A DNA stretch of 64,000 bases, from positions 1,764,979 through 1,828,978 of the forward strand of contig CM021319.1 of the NCBI GenBank assembly GCA_010645155.1, read 5' to 3'. Positions 1 to 8,807 of the stretch are shown piece after piece. The notes below the pieces were generated by a model that made no database searches, had not been told where the DNA came from, and worked only from the letters and a program-made list of their open reading frames with translations. Positions within the stretch are counted from its first letter, which is position 1; each line of letters begins with the position of its first letter. Both the position numbers and the translations under genes were made by a program. This DNA comes from Tigriopus japonicus. Lineage: Eukaryota; Arthropoda; Copepoda; Harpacticoida; Harpacticidae.

Positions 1-242
1 TCTTGTTGATTGAATTTCTGTTGTTCGTAGTGCTCGTTGTTGTCCACTTCATACCTGAAGTTGTACACAGGGGCTGCATCTGGATACTCATTGGAGGGAT
101 ACCGGGGAGGGTTGTCGGCCAAGGCCACTGTAGCGACCAAAAGGACAAGAGCAAAGACCTAGTTGTTGAAGGAAAAAACAGGAAAGAATAATTGAGTATG
201 AAGTCATTCATCGGAAGATGATCATGTGTTTGTTACCTTCAT
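1..242 (-). CDS. Cuticle protein (RR chitin-binding family), copy A, partial at window edge
   Basis: This is the 5' part of a structural cuticle protein gene that runs off the left edge. Exon 1 is only ATGAAG (242-237). A GT-AG intron follows (236-159), and exon 2 starts at 158. The joined start reads as a signal peptide beginning MKVFALVLLVATVALA, cleaved before DNPPR. The visible part is nearly base-for-base identical to the complete copy at 8808-9447, including the splice sites; the intron and 5' UTR differ more. The missing portion should hold the Rebers-Riddiford chitin-binding domain and the Pro/Tyr repeats seen in copy B. The product should be secreted by epidermal cells and bind chitin. 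A TATA box lies 67 bp upstream of the ATG. Confidence 0.85.
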
Positions 243-308
243 GTTTGGTGGGAGATAATTGGCCGAAGTCTGACGATGAAGTGATGCTTTTGCTGATCCT
301 CGCCTTCT

Positions 309-316
309 CTTATATA
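309..316 (-). promoter_or_regulatory. TATA box of cuticle gene copy A
   Basis: TATATAAG on the minus strand, 67 bp upstream of the ATG. Copy B has TATTTAAG at nearly the same distance (66 bp), which supports a real core promoter. The start of transcription is expected about 25-30 bp further down, near 280-285. Confidence 0.6.
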
Positions 317-1110
317 TGAGTCAAGGGGCTTGACGAATCATTTAGTTCCTGCATTGATGTATCAATCCAGTTTTTTAAAAGGAACGGAACTCCTTTTAAT
401 CTTGACAGTACTTTTTCGATAACGTAACCATACGACAAGATTTGCCTAATAAAGGGTGTTTTCAGTCTGGCGTCTCTTATTCAGTCCAATGTAAAATAAT
501 GTATAACTACTTGAACAAGAATTTGTCTAATGCTTTAAGTGTCAAAAGACGAAATTTGCTCAACGTTAACTTTGGTCAGTGACAAATGTATTGTCATGTG
601 TTAAGAATAATACTACATCGGGCATTCCCACAGTCAACTTTCAATGTGCTTTTATGACCTTTGCAAAGTCAAGTTGTGCTTTCAAAAACGTTCAAACAAT
701 GCAATGATGAAAAACCACATAAAAACATTTTAATGATTTTTTCTAATATAAAACAAAATAAAAAACAAGCGTATTTGATGTGAAGGGAATCTATTCTCGT
801 TAACGTAAACGTCATTTCCGTGGATCGAGGTAATTGTTATGATTTCGAACCATTCCTTATTGCTTAAACAATGGGAAAAAATCCGTGAGTGCGTGACCGC
901 TTTTTTCAAGTAGCAAAGGGCCTACTTTACCGTTTTAAGAGACTTCTAGTGTAGTAATGCTTCAGTAGAAATGCAATTACATGATGTTTTTGACAGTCTT
1001 TTCCCAAAGTTAGCCGGAGTTCTCTTAGGGGAGATATGTATCTACGTGATGATGAAGGTACGTCTTTGTACAGATTGGTTGTACGGAGTGGTATGGTGTA
1101 ATGCCCCCTG
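317..1110. other. Noncoding stretch upstream of cuticle copy A
   Basis: AT-rich DNA with no supported gene. The 89-aa open frame around 927-1196 overlaps the tandem repeat that follows and has no recognisable domain. Confidence 0.5.
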
Positions 1111-1752
1111 AGTGAAAAACACAAGGCTTGAAATGGATCTTCCTTGGTACAAAAATACTTGTGTCTAATTGCTTCTTGGATACTAATGAAAATCAAAGCT
1201 AGGAAGAAAATAGCATAAATAACTAAACAACACTTAGATAATTAAATCTTTCATTTGTATTTCTAGGACTTTTCTTGAAGTTGTAAGAGCAAAATGTGTT
1301 CCTTATTTTGTGCAAGTTTAAATGAGCATGGTGATGTGTCTGAATACTGGAAGCGAATTCAAATACCTTTCACCCCTAACTAAGTGAGACAGTGTGATAC
1401 TACCAATGTGAAAAACACTAAGGCTTGAAATTGTTGTTAAATTTGAAATACTTTTTGGCTTATTAGTTTCCCAAGCAATGACTTTTTGGAACATCTAATT
1501 GTTTGAAAATAGCTGTTACTTCCATGCTTGATCTTCCATGAAAAAGACCTACGGTTGTTTAATTGCTTCTTGGATTCCAATAAAAAGAAAAGCAATTAAA
1601 AAAAATATCACATAAGTAACTAAGCACTTCAAGGAAGTGATCTCTTACATGTGCACACCTAGGACTTTTTATAAAGTTGTGATATCAAAATGTGTTTCTG
1701 ATTGTGTGCAAGTTCAATGAGCATGCTCAAGTGTCTGAAAGCTGAAAGTGAC
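1111..1752. repeat. Diverged tandem duplication of about 300-400 bp
   Basis: Two diverged copies lie head to tail. Both contain a block like GTGAAAAACAC(T)AAGGCTTGA (about 1111 and 1408), then TTGCTTCTTGGAT (about 1170 and 1565), a CTAGGACTTTT block (about 1264 and 1658), a TGTGCAAGTT block and an ATGAGCATG block (about 1323 and 1719). The second copy carries about 100 bp extra after the first block. No protein family is recognisable in it. Confidence 0.6.
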
Positions 1753-1852
1753 ATTTTTTTTTTTGGGGGGGTGGGGTTGCGGACTTTTCAATACCGCTAC
1801 AAGGAATGGGATTCCCTGTAAAGAGAGTTAATCATTATTATAGTTTCAATAA

Positions 1853-3185
1853 TTAATGTTTATATGAAATTTGATCTACCAATGAGTTACTGTTGGCAGA
1901 TCTAAACAACCCTTGTATAGTGGGTTGGTCAGGAATAGTATTTAAGAATTTGTCCAATCCTGCCTTAAATGCTGTTAGAGGATCAGCTCCTACATATTCC
2001 CGACGAAGGCAAATAGGCAACAAATTGAACAATGAAGGAGCCCGATAAAGAAGAAAGGAGGACTTCATTGTTCGAATTAGCCTTGATTCCTTAGGATTTG
2101 GAGGTGCTCTCAGAGCGCACGTAAAACCTCTACGATCGCTACAACTGATCTCAAATCCTGGGTTAGGACAGAGCCCATGAATGCTCTTGAAAACATACAG
2201 TATCAGATACCTTTCATACCTTCTCTGAGTACTGTACAACCCTAACTTCTGGAGCCTCTCCCAATATGAGAGCTCTCTCATTCCTGTGATGTTCCTAGTA
2301 AAACATCTTTGGACCTGCTCGACCTTTTGCAAACCTGCTGAACTCATTGGAGCCCAAATGGGTGAGGCATATTCAAGATGCGGCTGGACAATCGACTTGT
2401 ACAGAGTTAGCATCGTAATACTATCTCTGGACTTGAAAGTGCGATAGATCCAGCCGCACGTTTGAAATGCCTTCCCCACTTTCAACTGGATATGCTCATC
2501 AAACTTTCCATCATCTTGGACGACAACTCCCAAATCTCTCATGGACGATACCTGCTCAATATCACAACCTCCATTGTCTTTGAGTGGAACATCTAATTTT
2601 GACGCCCCATACGTCATTGTGCGGAATTTCATCCCGTTCAATGCCATGTTACTCTCGCCAACCCAAGAGTAGACCTTCTCCAAGTCCTCAACTAAACATT
2701 TCGAGTCCTGCCCATTCCTTCCACAAACTAATTTTGTGTCATCAGCATATGAAGAAATACTGGCTTTTGTTCTAAAATTCTGGAGAGGAGCAATAAAGAG
2801 AATGAACAAGAGCGGACCTAAAATTGAACCTTGCGGAACACCTGACTTGACATCATACATGCCGCTAAAAGATCCTTCGACTTTAACTATTTGCTTCCTT
2901 TCGCTTATGAAACTATCAATCCAAGTCAGGACCTTACCCTGGACCCCTAACTCTTTGAGTTGATCGAGCAAAAGACCATGATCTACCTTATCGAAGGCCT
3001 TGGCAAAGTCAAGATAGACTACATCAACTGACTCATGACTTTCGAGCCCTTCAATGATTTGCTCAATATGATCAACCAATTGGGTTACTGTACTAAAATG
3101 AGCTCGAAACCCATGCTGTCCAGAAGGAATTAAATCATGGACTTCAAAATAATCTACAAGCTTGGACTTCATAATCTTCTCAAAA
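1853..3185 (-). pseudogene. LINE reverse transcriptase core and C-terminal domain
   Basis: An open frame of about 440 codons. It shows RT blocks in order: FRAHFSTVTQLVDHI, VYLDFAKAFDKVDH, GVPQGSILGPLLF, the catalytic SSYADDTKLV, and a PHLEYASPIWAP block. A C-terminal region typical of LINE ORF2 follows. The frame continues upstream to 3382 only because it reads through the tRNA-like repeats, which are not RT sequence. This portion is intact, with a YADD active site and no internal stop. The endonuclease part of the same element is broken, so the copy cannot move by itself. A related, more decayed copy lies at 14144-14990. Confidence 0.85.
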
Positions 3186-3437
3186 AAAGGATTTCTCCCG
3201 ACAGCTTCAATCCGACCCCCAACAGGATTCGAACCTACGCCGTCTGGGGAAGCACTTACACTCGGCACTTTTAAGAACGCGCTAGTACGCGTGGCCACTC
3301 TGGCTTCCTTAAAATGGATTTCTCCCGACAACGTCTGTTCTATCCCCAACAGGACTCGAACTCGCGCCGTCTGGGGAAGCACTTACTTTCGACCCTTAAT
3401 AACACGTTAGTACGCGCGGCCATTCTGGCTTCCTTAA
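3186..3437 (-). repeat. Two head-to-tail tRNA-like (SINE-like) units inside the LINE
   Basis: Two units of about 126 bp (3437-3312 and 3311-3183) share TCGGGAGAAATCC, GGAAGCCAGA and CTTCCCCAGACGGCG. On the minus strand each has an A-box-like stretch (TGGCCRCGCG) followed by a B-box-like stretch: GGTTCGAATCC in one unit and AGTTCGAGTCC in the other. The long gap between boxes and the TGGCC start recall a Leu/Ser-type tRNA with a long variable arm. The acceptor stem does not pair well, so these are tRNA-derived repeats rather than tRNA genes. The block ends in a T-run directly abutting resumed RT sequence. Confidence 0.6.
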
Positions 3438-3685
3438 GTGAAAGTGTTATCCTTTAACATTTGAGGCATGAAAGTTTAAGACAATCCAAACTAATAAATC
3501 AGCTCTGAACTTCACAGTGTCAAAATAAGTGTTGTGGTAGAGAATGAACTAAATTGCAAAATATAAATAATGAACTTGATTAAAACAATGAATTTATTGG
3601 AAATTGTGTCTTGAGTTTAAATGTTTTGTTATTAAAATAACTGAAATTAGGCAAAATAATCTGCCTGATAAATGCCTGATTGCCA
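3438..3685. other. AT-rich remainder of the insertion interrupting the LINE RT
   Basis: This AT-rich stretch separates the N-terminal RT piece (which stops matching after GNYWQSG) from the tRNA-like dimer. It is absent from the expected LINE reading frame, so it is probably part of the same insertion event or an adjoining one. No coding potential was seen. Confidence 0.4.
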
Positions 3686-4043
3686 ATAATTACCAGGATA
3701 AGACTTATCTTCACCCATAAAATTTGGAACAACATGAGCTACTTTTAGAGAAGAGGGAAACTTGCCCTGATCTAAGATACAAACCATCAAGTAGGAGAAA
3801 ACAGGGGCAAGAATCTGTGAACATTTCATCAAATACTGAGATGTCACACCATCAGGTCCAGGAGATCTTGCGAGCTTTAAGCTCTTGGTGGCCTCAAAAG
3901 CATCTTGATCTGTGATTATGAGATCCATCAATCGATTATCCTGACTATCAATGCCAGTCTCATCAAAAACAATACTGGCGTCATTCCTACCCTTTTTGGA
4001 ATCGAAAAATGGAGAACTGATCTCCAAGCATATTGGTCATTTC
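3686..4043 (-). pseudogene. LINE ORF2 fragment: N-terminal RT region
   Basis: The minus-strand frame contains SLKLARSPGPDGVTSQYL and LKVAHVVPNFMGEDKSYPGNY, the characteristic first RT blocks (SPGPDGV, then a ..PIFK..D...NYR-like block). It lies just downstream, in element order, of the hAT-like insertion. The reading frame resumes on the far side at 7252, with a one-base frameshift at the join. Confidence 0.8.
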
Positions 4044-4225
4044 TAGGGGTGCACTTTTCGTGCAAATAAATAGGCCAAAAGTGCAAATTAAAATGCAAAA
4101 AAAAGTGCAAAAAATAATTGCAAACATTTTTTGTGAAATACAAGTAAATTGGTTGATTGATCTTGTTCATTTGGGAAAACACGAAAATTGCTAAGCCCCT
4201 TGTTTGTTCCAAAAATGCTTTCTAA

Positions 4226-5163
4226 AGGCTGGTCTACACGTGAAACAAAACGGCAAATATTTGGTCAAATCCAAGACAAAATTAGCTTGATGGCAAATAT
4301 TATTTTCTGTTTGTCATATATTTCTGACTTTGAACATGTTGAAAAGTTATTTGTCCTTCGGCTAACTATTTCTCGTCGGCAATCGAAATACACATCGATG
4401 CATGCAGGGTGTCCAATCACGAAACGATTATTGTTAAGTAAAAAGTTTCAAATTAATGAATTGAAGGACAAAACAATAATTCTCTTACTTTTGGCATCAA
4501 GATCACCAAAATTGAACATCATTTGTAAAAGTTTGCAAGAATTCGCGTGGATGGACGACATCAAAAGTCATCGATAATCATTTGGTAGTATTATGGACTA
4601 GTCATGTCTCAAATGCGTCAACTGACAGGTTCAGAGGAGTTTACAAGGTAGCAACGTTGCCAAGTGGCAGTTATGACTGCCAATGTTCACCAAAACCCAA
4701 CTCGACAAAACCAAATGCCAGTGGAGAGTAGAGGTCTTAAAACGGTTTGGGGGGGGACAAGAAAAGGACTAAAAATGATTGTAGATATTGTCAATGTGCA
4801 TAGTGTCGCGTTATGCGTAAGACTTTCCATCCAAATTAAATACTGAAGGAAAGAAAAAAGTCTTGGGCAGAAAGCAAGATTGGAAAAAATGTCGTTGAAA
4901 AGTGACAATATGTGGCAGTATACAATTCACTTTCTGAATTACGGGACTCTGCTAAAGGTGACTGGTTTTCAAACAGTATTTGGCAATGCCACTTTGAAAC
5001 AATTTAAAAAAAATGGGCAACACTCTGGCCAAGGGGAAAAATATTTGACAAACTGCACGTTCACGTGTAGAAGCAACAAAAAGGAAACATTTGGCAAACA
5101 CCAAACATTTTCGGAATATTTGACAAATAATCTTGCCAAAATGTTTCATGTGTAGACCAGCCT
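4226..5163. mobile_element. PIF/Harbinger-like MITE, 938 bp, TAA duplication
   Basis: Terminal inverted repeats start AGGCTGGTCTACACGTGAAA at the left and AGGCTGGTCTACACATGAAA at the right (read inward). Both ends are flanked by TAA (4223-4225 and 5164-5166). A three-base TWA target and a GGCTGGTCTACAC-type terminus fit PIF/Harbinger. No transposase or MYB-like ORF is present; the open frames inside are short and unrecognisable. It lies wholly inside the hAT-like element and therefore inserted later. Confidence 0.75.
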
Positions 5164-5401
5164 TAAGTCAAAAAAGATCAGAAATGTATTTCTCCCAATA
5201 TTGGGTCACATGTCAACATACATAAGTCAGATTTTACAGAATACCAAAACTAGTTCAAATTGATGGTCTTTTAGTACACTCTAAACAGAGCTGTTGTTTT
5301 TTTTAAGCAGCTGATCATCTGAGAGAACACTCAAGAATTGTTAATGTGGCTTTACTTAGTTTAATTGTAAAAAACAAATATGCATATACATGCAATGTCT
5401 A

Positions 5402-6676
5402 CAGGGTGTTGCAGGTAAATCCGGACAAAATGTATTTCGATATATCATAGAAATGGTAGTATATTTGAGGAAAGTTATTTAACAAAAAATATAGATATAT
5501 ATATATAGAAAATTTTTTATTCAATGTGCCCGCCGTTGTTGGCGACGACCTTCTCTAGACGGCCGCGGAAGGAGTTGCAGGCCAAAACGACATGCGCTGG
5601 ATTGATCTTGGACCAGTTCTTGGTGATGCTGGTCTTGAGGGCCGCCAAGCTGTTATGGGGCTTCGAGCAGACCTTCCTCTCTAATTCTCCCTAAAAGAAG
5701 TAGTCCATGGGATTCAAGTCGGGGGAGTTAGAGGGCCAGGTCTCCGGACACCAGAAGTCCACGTTTTCGTCGTTTAACAAGTTAAGCGTCTTCTTGGCCG
5801 TGTGCGCGGGGGCCGAGTCCTGCTGGAAGACGAACCCGTTGCCGCCATCATTGGCCTTCATCCACGGTATGACGATCTTCTTCAGGACGTTGCAGTACCT
5901 GTCGGATCCGACCCTTTCTTTTGGCTTGAAGAAGACCGGAGGCATCACGGTGCCGTTCGACCCTATGACCCCCAACGTCATGATCGCGGCCGGGAACTTG
6001 CTGGTATAGACCGCGGGGACGTCCTCCTTCTTCGTGGCCAAGAACCGGTCGTTTTGCTTGTTGTAGACCATGTCTACCGTCCAGTTCTTCTCGTCGCTGA
6101 AGAAAGTTACCTTTCGACTGGTCACTTTTAATCAGTTTAGTAACTTTCGGCTCCTGGCCAACCGAATCGCCTTCATCTTTGTTGTAAGGATGTGTCGCTT
6201 CGAGTACTTGTACGACTTCAACTCCAGGTCCAACTTCACCGCCCTGGAGATTGTCGATTTGTGCACGTTCCGCTTTTTCGCAAGGAGGGTCATTGGCGTT
6301 GCCGGATTCGCATTCACCGACTTTTTGAGGCCGGCCAAGAACACTGGGGTCCTTTTTGCGTCGCTTCTCAACTTGTGAGACTTCCTTTCCAACATGCCCA
6401 AGGTCTTCCACCTGGTCACGATGTCGTAGACCGTCGACCTGGGGTACCCCAAGGCCTTGACGATCGCCGACGGCGTGTGACCAGCGCGAGCCATTTCGAC
6501 CACGGCCGACCTTTTCGTTTGTTCCATGGTTGTTTGTTTATATATTTTTTGAAATTTCGGAATATTAAAATAGACACCCAACCTCATATCTTTTGTTAAA
6601 TAACTTTCCTCAAATATACTACCATTTCTATAATATATCGAAATACATTTTGTCCGGATTTACCTGCAACACCCTG
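5402..6676 (-). mobile_element. Tc1/mariner element, DD37D (maT-like), 1275 bp, complete ends
   Basis: Inverted repeats of more than 80 bp begin CAGGGTGTTGCAGGTAAATC on both ends and differ at about one position in their first 80 bases. The element is flanked by TA (5400-5401 and 6677-6678), as expected for Tc1/mariner. It encodes a single transposase on the minus strand, which is disrupted (see next entry). Its GC-rich transposase stands out from the AT-rich hAT-like host sequence, a sign of separate origin. The near-identical ends suggest a relatively recent insertion. Confidence 0.95.
5517..6527 (-). pseudogene. Mariner transposase with two in-frame stops
   Basis: The start at MEQTKRSAVVEM (6527) gives a 336-codon frame ending at 5517. 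The N-terminal half has two helix-turn-helix regions (HTPSAIVKALGYPRSTVYDI and a KRNVHKSTISRAV segment). The catalytic part shows FFSDEK (first Asp), FQQDSAPAH (second Asp) and SPDLNPMDYF (third Asp). I count 37 residues between the last two, so it is DD37D rather than DD34D. Stops occur at 6132-6134 (TGA, after KLLN) and 5691-5693 (TAG, at the usual Trp of a YFxWG block). Frame is kept throughout, so only point changes disable it. An ATG further upstream (6587) lies in the inverted repeat and is less likely to be the start. Confidence 0.9.
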
Positions 6677-7251
6677 TAACCCCCGCCTTTTGACCGTTTG
6701 GCTTCATTTCAATATTCAAGCCAAAGGGTTTTTTACTAAACATAAGGACCATACTTGGTTAAGTTTTTTCAAGTGCTTTTGGTCTTTTTTAGTTTCGATT
6801 TAAATGGGTTAGTTGATTACTATTATTTTATATGTTTATTCAACGTTTCTTTCTATGCATTGATTGGTTTTGTTGAGCAGAATTGTTATTAATGTCAAAA
6901 AAAAATGAATTTTCAGCGAAAAACAATAGTGTTCACCAACATGATGGTAATTTATACCATCCCACAAAGCAAACTATTTACCCCAACAGATGAGGCCAAT
7001 TTCGATGTTTGGAACAATCAACAATACAATAATTGTTTTAGCCATGCTGGGTTCTTTTGACGGATATTTTTTCACGAAATTTGGAAAAAATGCTCATATT
7101 TTTGAAATTTCTGCCCAAAAAACAAGATATCAGCAAAAAATCACGGAAAGTGCAAAAACGTGTAAAACGGCAAAAAGTGCAAATAAAGCAAAAAACCGGC
7201 CAAACGTGTAAAAAAGTGCATTTGCATGAAAAGTGCACCCCTCGTCATTTC

Positions 7252-7820
7252 TCACTATCATTGACGGTTTTACCGTCGACCTCAGAAGGTCCTACTGGAT
7301 GTTCCATTTTTCTCTTTGTGTTTGCATGAGAGAAAAACGCCACTGGATTAGGGGTAAACTCCTTGGTCACTCTACTTTCCTTCTAACTGATCAGGCTGTC
7401 TAGAATTCCAAAGTTTAGAAAGAAGTTGTCAGATTTCAAGTAGACTTCGTCATACTTAATGGGCGGCCCTTTCTCAAGAATGTGATGATCTGACAAGCTA
7501 ATAGGGGCAACATGGACATACTGGATCAGATCAGTATCATTAGAAAAAACAAGTCCAGAACATTCTTTGCTGTGGTTGCCACATCAACGCATTAAGAGAG
7601 ATTATGCAAAATCGCAAATTTTTCGAAAGACAGCGATGCCGTTTTCTAAATGGGAATGTACCCATCCGGACTAACCACCCACTCTACAAAGCTAGCCGGA
7701 AAATTACTATCACCAACAAAAAAGAGTCGAGAACCCCTTGCAACATTGTTTTGGTTTGAAGACGTTGAACTGGACCCCTCAATCCACGCAAGAGTTGTCT
7801 ATTGGGTGGAATGCAAGTAA
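7252..7820 (-). pseudogene. LINE ORF2 fragment: endonuclease end and linker
   Basis: Read on the minus strand, this holds FVGDSNFP and ..NVLDLFFSNDTDLIQ...PISLSDHHIL, the C-terminal blocks of an APE-type endonuclease with its SDH signature. The linker follows, with TPNPVAFFSHANTKRK and VGPSEVDGKTVNDSEK. Stops and small frameshifts are present (for example at an ISK-like segment near 7645), so it is inactive. No clear match continues beyond about 7820, where the element appears 5'-truncated. Confidence 0.75.
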
Positions 7821-8465
7821 ACTTTTTTACCCAGGGCTAATTTGGAGCTCTTTTAAGAGGCCGAGGCTTATAATCCAGAACGGCGTCTCTTATATTGGTT
7901 TTTAAATCAATTAACTAAGTTTTAAAAGATTAACTTAATTAAATAAATAGAAAAATAAGCAGGATCAGCATGGGTGTAATTTTAGCCACACTAAGAAAAT
8001 CCGTTTTGTTTTCAAGTTGGCCTCATGTCGTTCTGGTTTTTTTTTTTGTATGCAGTTCCACCATAAATTTCATCTACACATTTGAAATCTCAGTCTAAGT
8101 AATCTAAATAAGTATATGTTTAAAACAAGTAACAAATATCAGGAAGAAGTTGACTGTGATATATCTGACCTCCTTTTTGACTACCCTAAAAAAATAAACA
8201 GCCTTTTTGCCATCAAAAATACTAAATTTTGACAAAATTTTGTACCCACAATCTTCAGGTCAATTGACGAGTTCATAAAACGAGTATCATTCTAATACAA
8301 CCAACAAATCATCGAACCTCTTTGCTTTGCAGAAAACACCTCCACCCTTAGATTGTAGGTACTGGTGCGATTCAAAGTGGCAAGTTTTTAGGCAAAACTG
8401 CATGAACGCACGTAAAAAACGGCGACACTATTTGATTTGATCGCATCATTTATCATAAAATAGTT
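7821..8465. other. Noncoding stretch
   Basis: AT-rich intergenic DNA between the 5' end of the LINE and the foldback repeat. No gene, promoter or repeat boundary could be supported. Confidence 0.4.
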
Positions 8466-8681
8466 GTTGAGGGAAAAATTGGAAGTATAGTTGAAGCATG
8501 GTGGAATCATTAAATGACCAAGTATAAATAACCATTCTCGAGTTCAGCCTCAGAAAAATGGCTGAGTTGTTTAATCACAAAAACGCAGCTTTTCTTATGA
8601 AACTACATTCGAGTATGGTGATTTAACTTTGTCATACTATGGTTCCCCTATGCTTCAACCATACTTCCAAATGCCCTCAAC
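8466..8681. repeat. 216-bp foldback (imperfect palindrome) element
   Basis: The outer arms begin GTTGAGGG on each side and continue as TTGGAAGTATAGTTGAAGCAT (left) against TTGGAAGTATGGTTGAAGCAT (right, reversed). Weaker pairing extends towards the centre (AAATAACCATTCTCGA against AAATCACCATACTCGA), so most of the segment can fold on itself. It is consistent with a small MITE. No clear target-site duplication was found. Confidence 0.65.
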
Positions 8682-8763
8682 ATCTGACCTTCAAATGACA
8701 ATTTTTCATCGAAACAAAAAGAAATGAAAATATGTTATGGAAAATATATTGCATTTCAATTAC

Positions 8764-8769
8764 TTTATT
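8764..8769 (-). promoter_or_regulatory. Poly(A) signal of cuticle gene copy B
   Basis: AATAAA on the minus strand, about 40 bases after the stop codon of copy B. Confidence 0.6.
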
Positions 8770-8807
8770 GTTCAATAAATAGTCCTTAGATATCATTTTT
8801 TTGTTTT

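Larger units (their letters stand above)
4044..7243. mobile_element. hAT-like element with perfect 8-bp target-site duplication
   Basis: The ends are inverted repeats: left TAGGGGTGCACTTTTCGTGC and right, read inward, GAGGGGTGCACTTTTCATGC. They are flanked by identical 8-bp sequences GTCATTTC (4036-4043 and 7244-7251). An 8-bp duplication plus a YAGGGG-type terminus fits hAT elements. Removing the element restores the LINE reading frame (except for one base), which independently confirms both breakpoints. The subterminal DNA is full of TGCAAAA/GTGCAAA words. Without its nested guests, the element's own sequence is about 1 kb with no transposase, so it is non-autonomous. Confidence 0.85.
1755..7820 (-). 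mobile_element. Non-LTR retrotransposon (LINE), minus strand, split by later insertions
   Basis: Pieces of one LINE ORF2 appear in correct order along the minus strand: an APE-type endonuclease end and linker (7820-7252), the N-terminal RT region (4043-3686), then the RT core and C-terminal domain (3185-1853). A short 3' UTR ends at an A-rich tail (T-run near 1754-1764 on plus). The gaps are explained by a hAT-like element (4044-7243) and a roughly 500-bp insertion (3186-3685). The RT motifs and C-terminal region resemble the Jockey/CR1/L2 group, but I cannot assign a clade. The 5' end is truncated and no ORF1 is visible, so the copy is dead. Confidence 0.85.

Noticed and set aside
927..1196. 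89-aa minus-strand open frame
   Set aside because: No domain or coding composition, and it overlaps a diverged noncoding duplication.
3183..3382. N terminus of a 509-residue reverse transcriptase protein
   Set aside because: The first 65 or so residues are translated tandem repeats, not RT sequence. The true RT match begins near 3185.
3215..3437. Functional tRNA genes (A and B boxes present)
   Set aside because: Acceptor and T stems do not pair, the boxes are in two tandem degenerate units embedded in an insertion, and one long open frame crosses them. A tRNA-derived repeat fits better.
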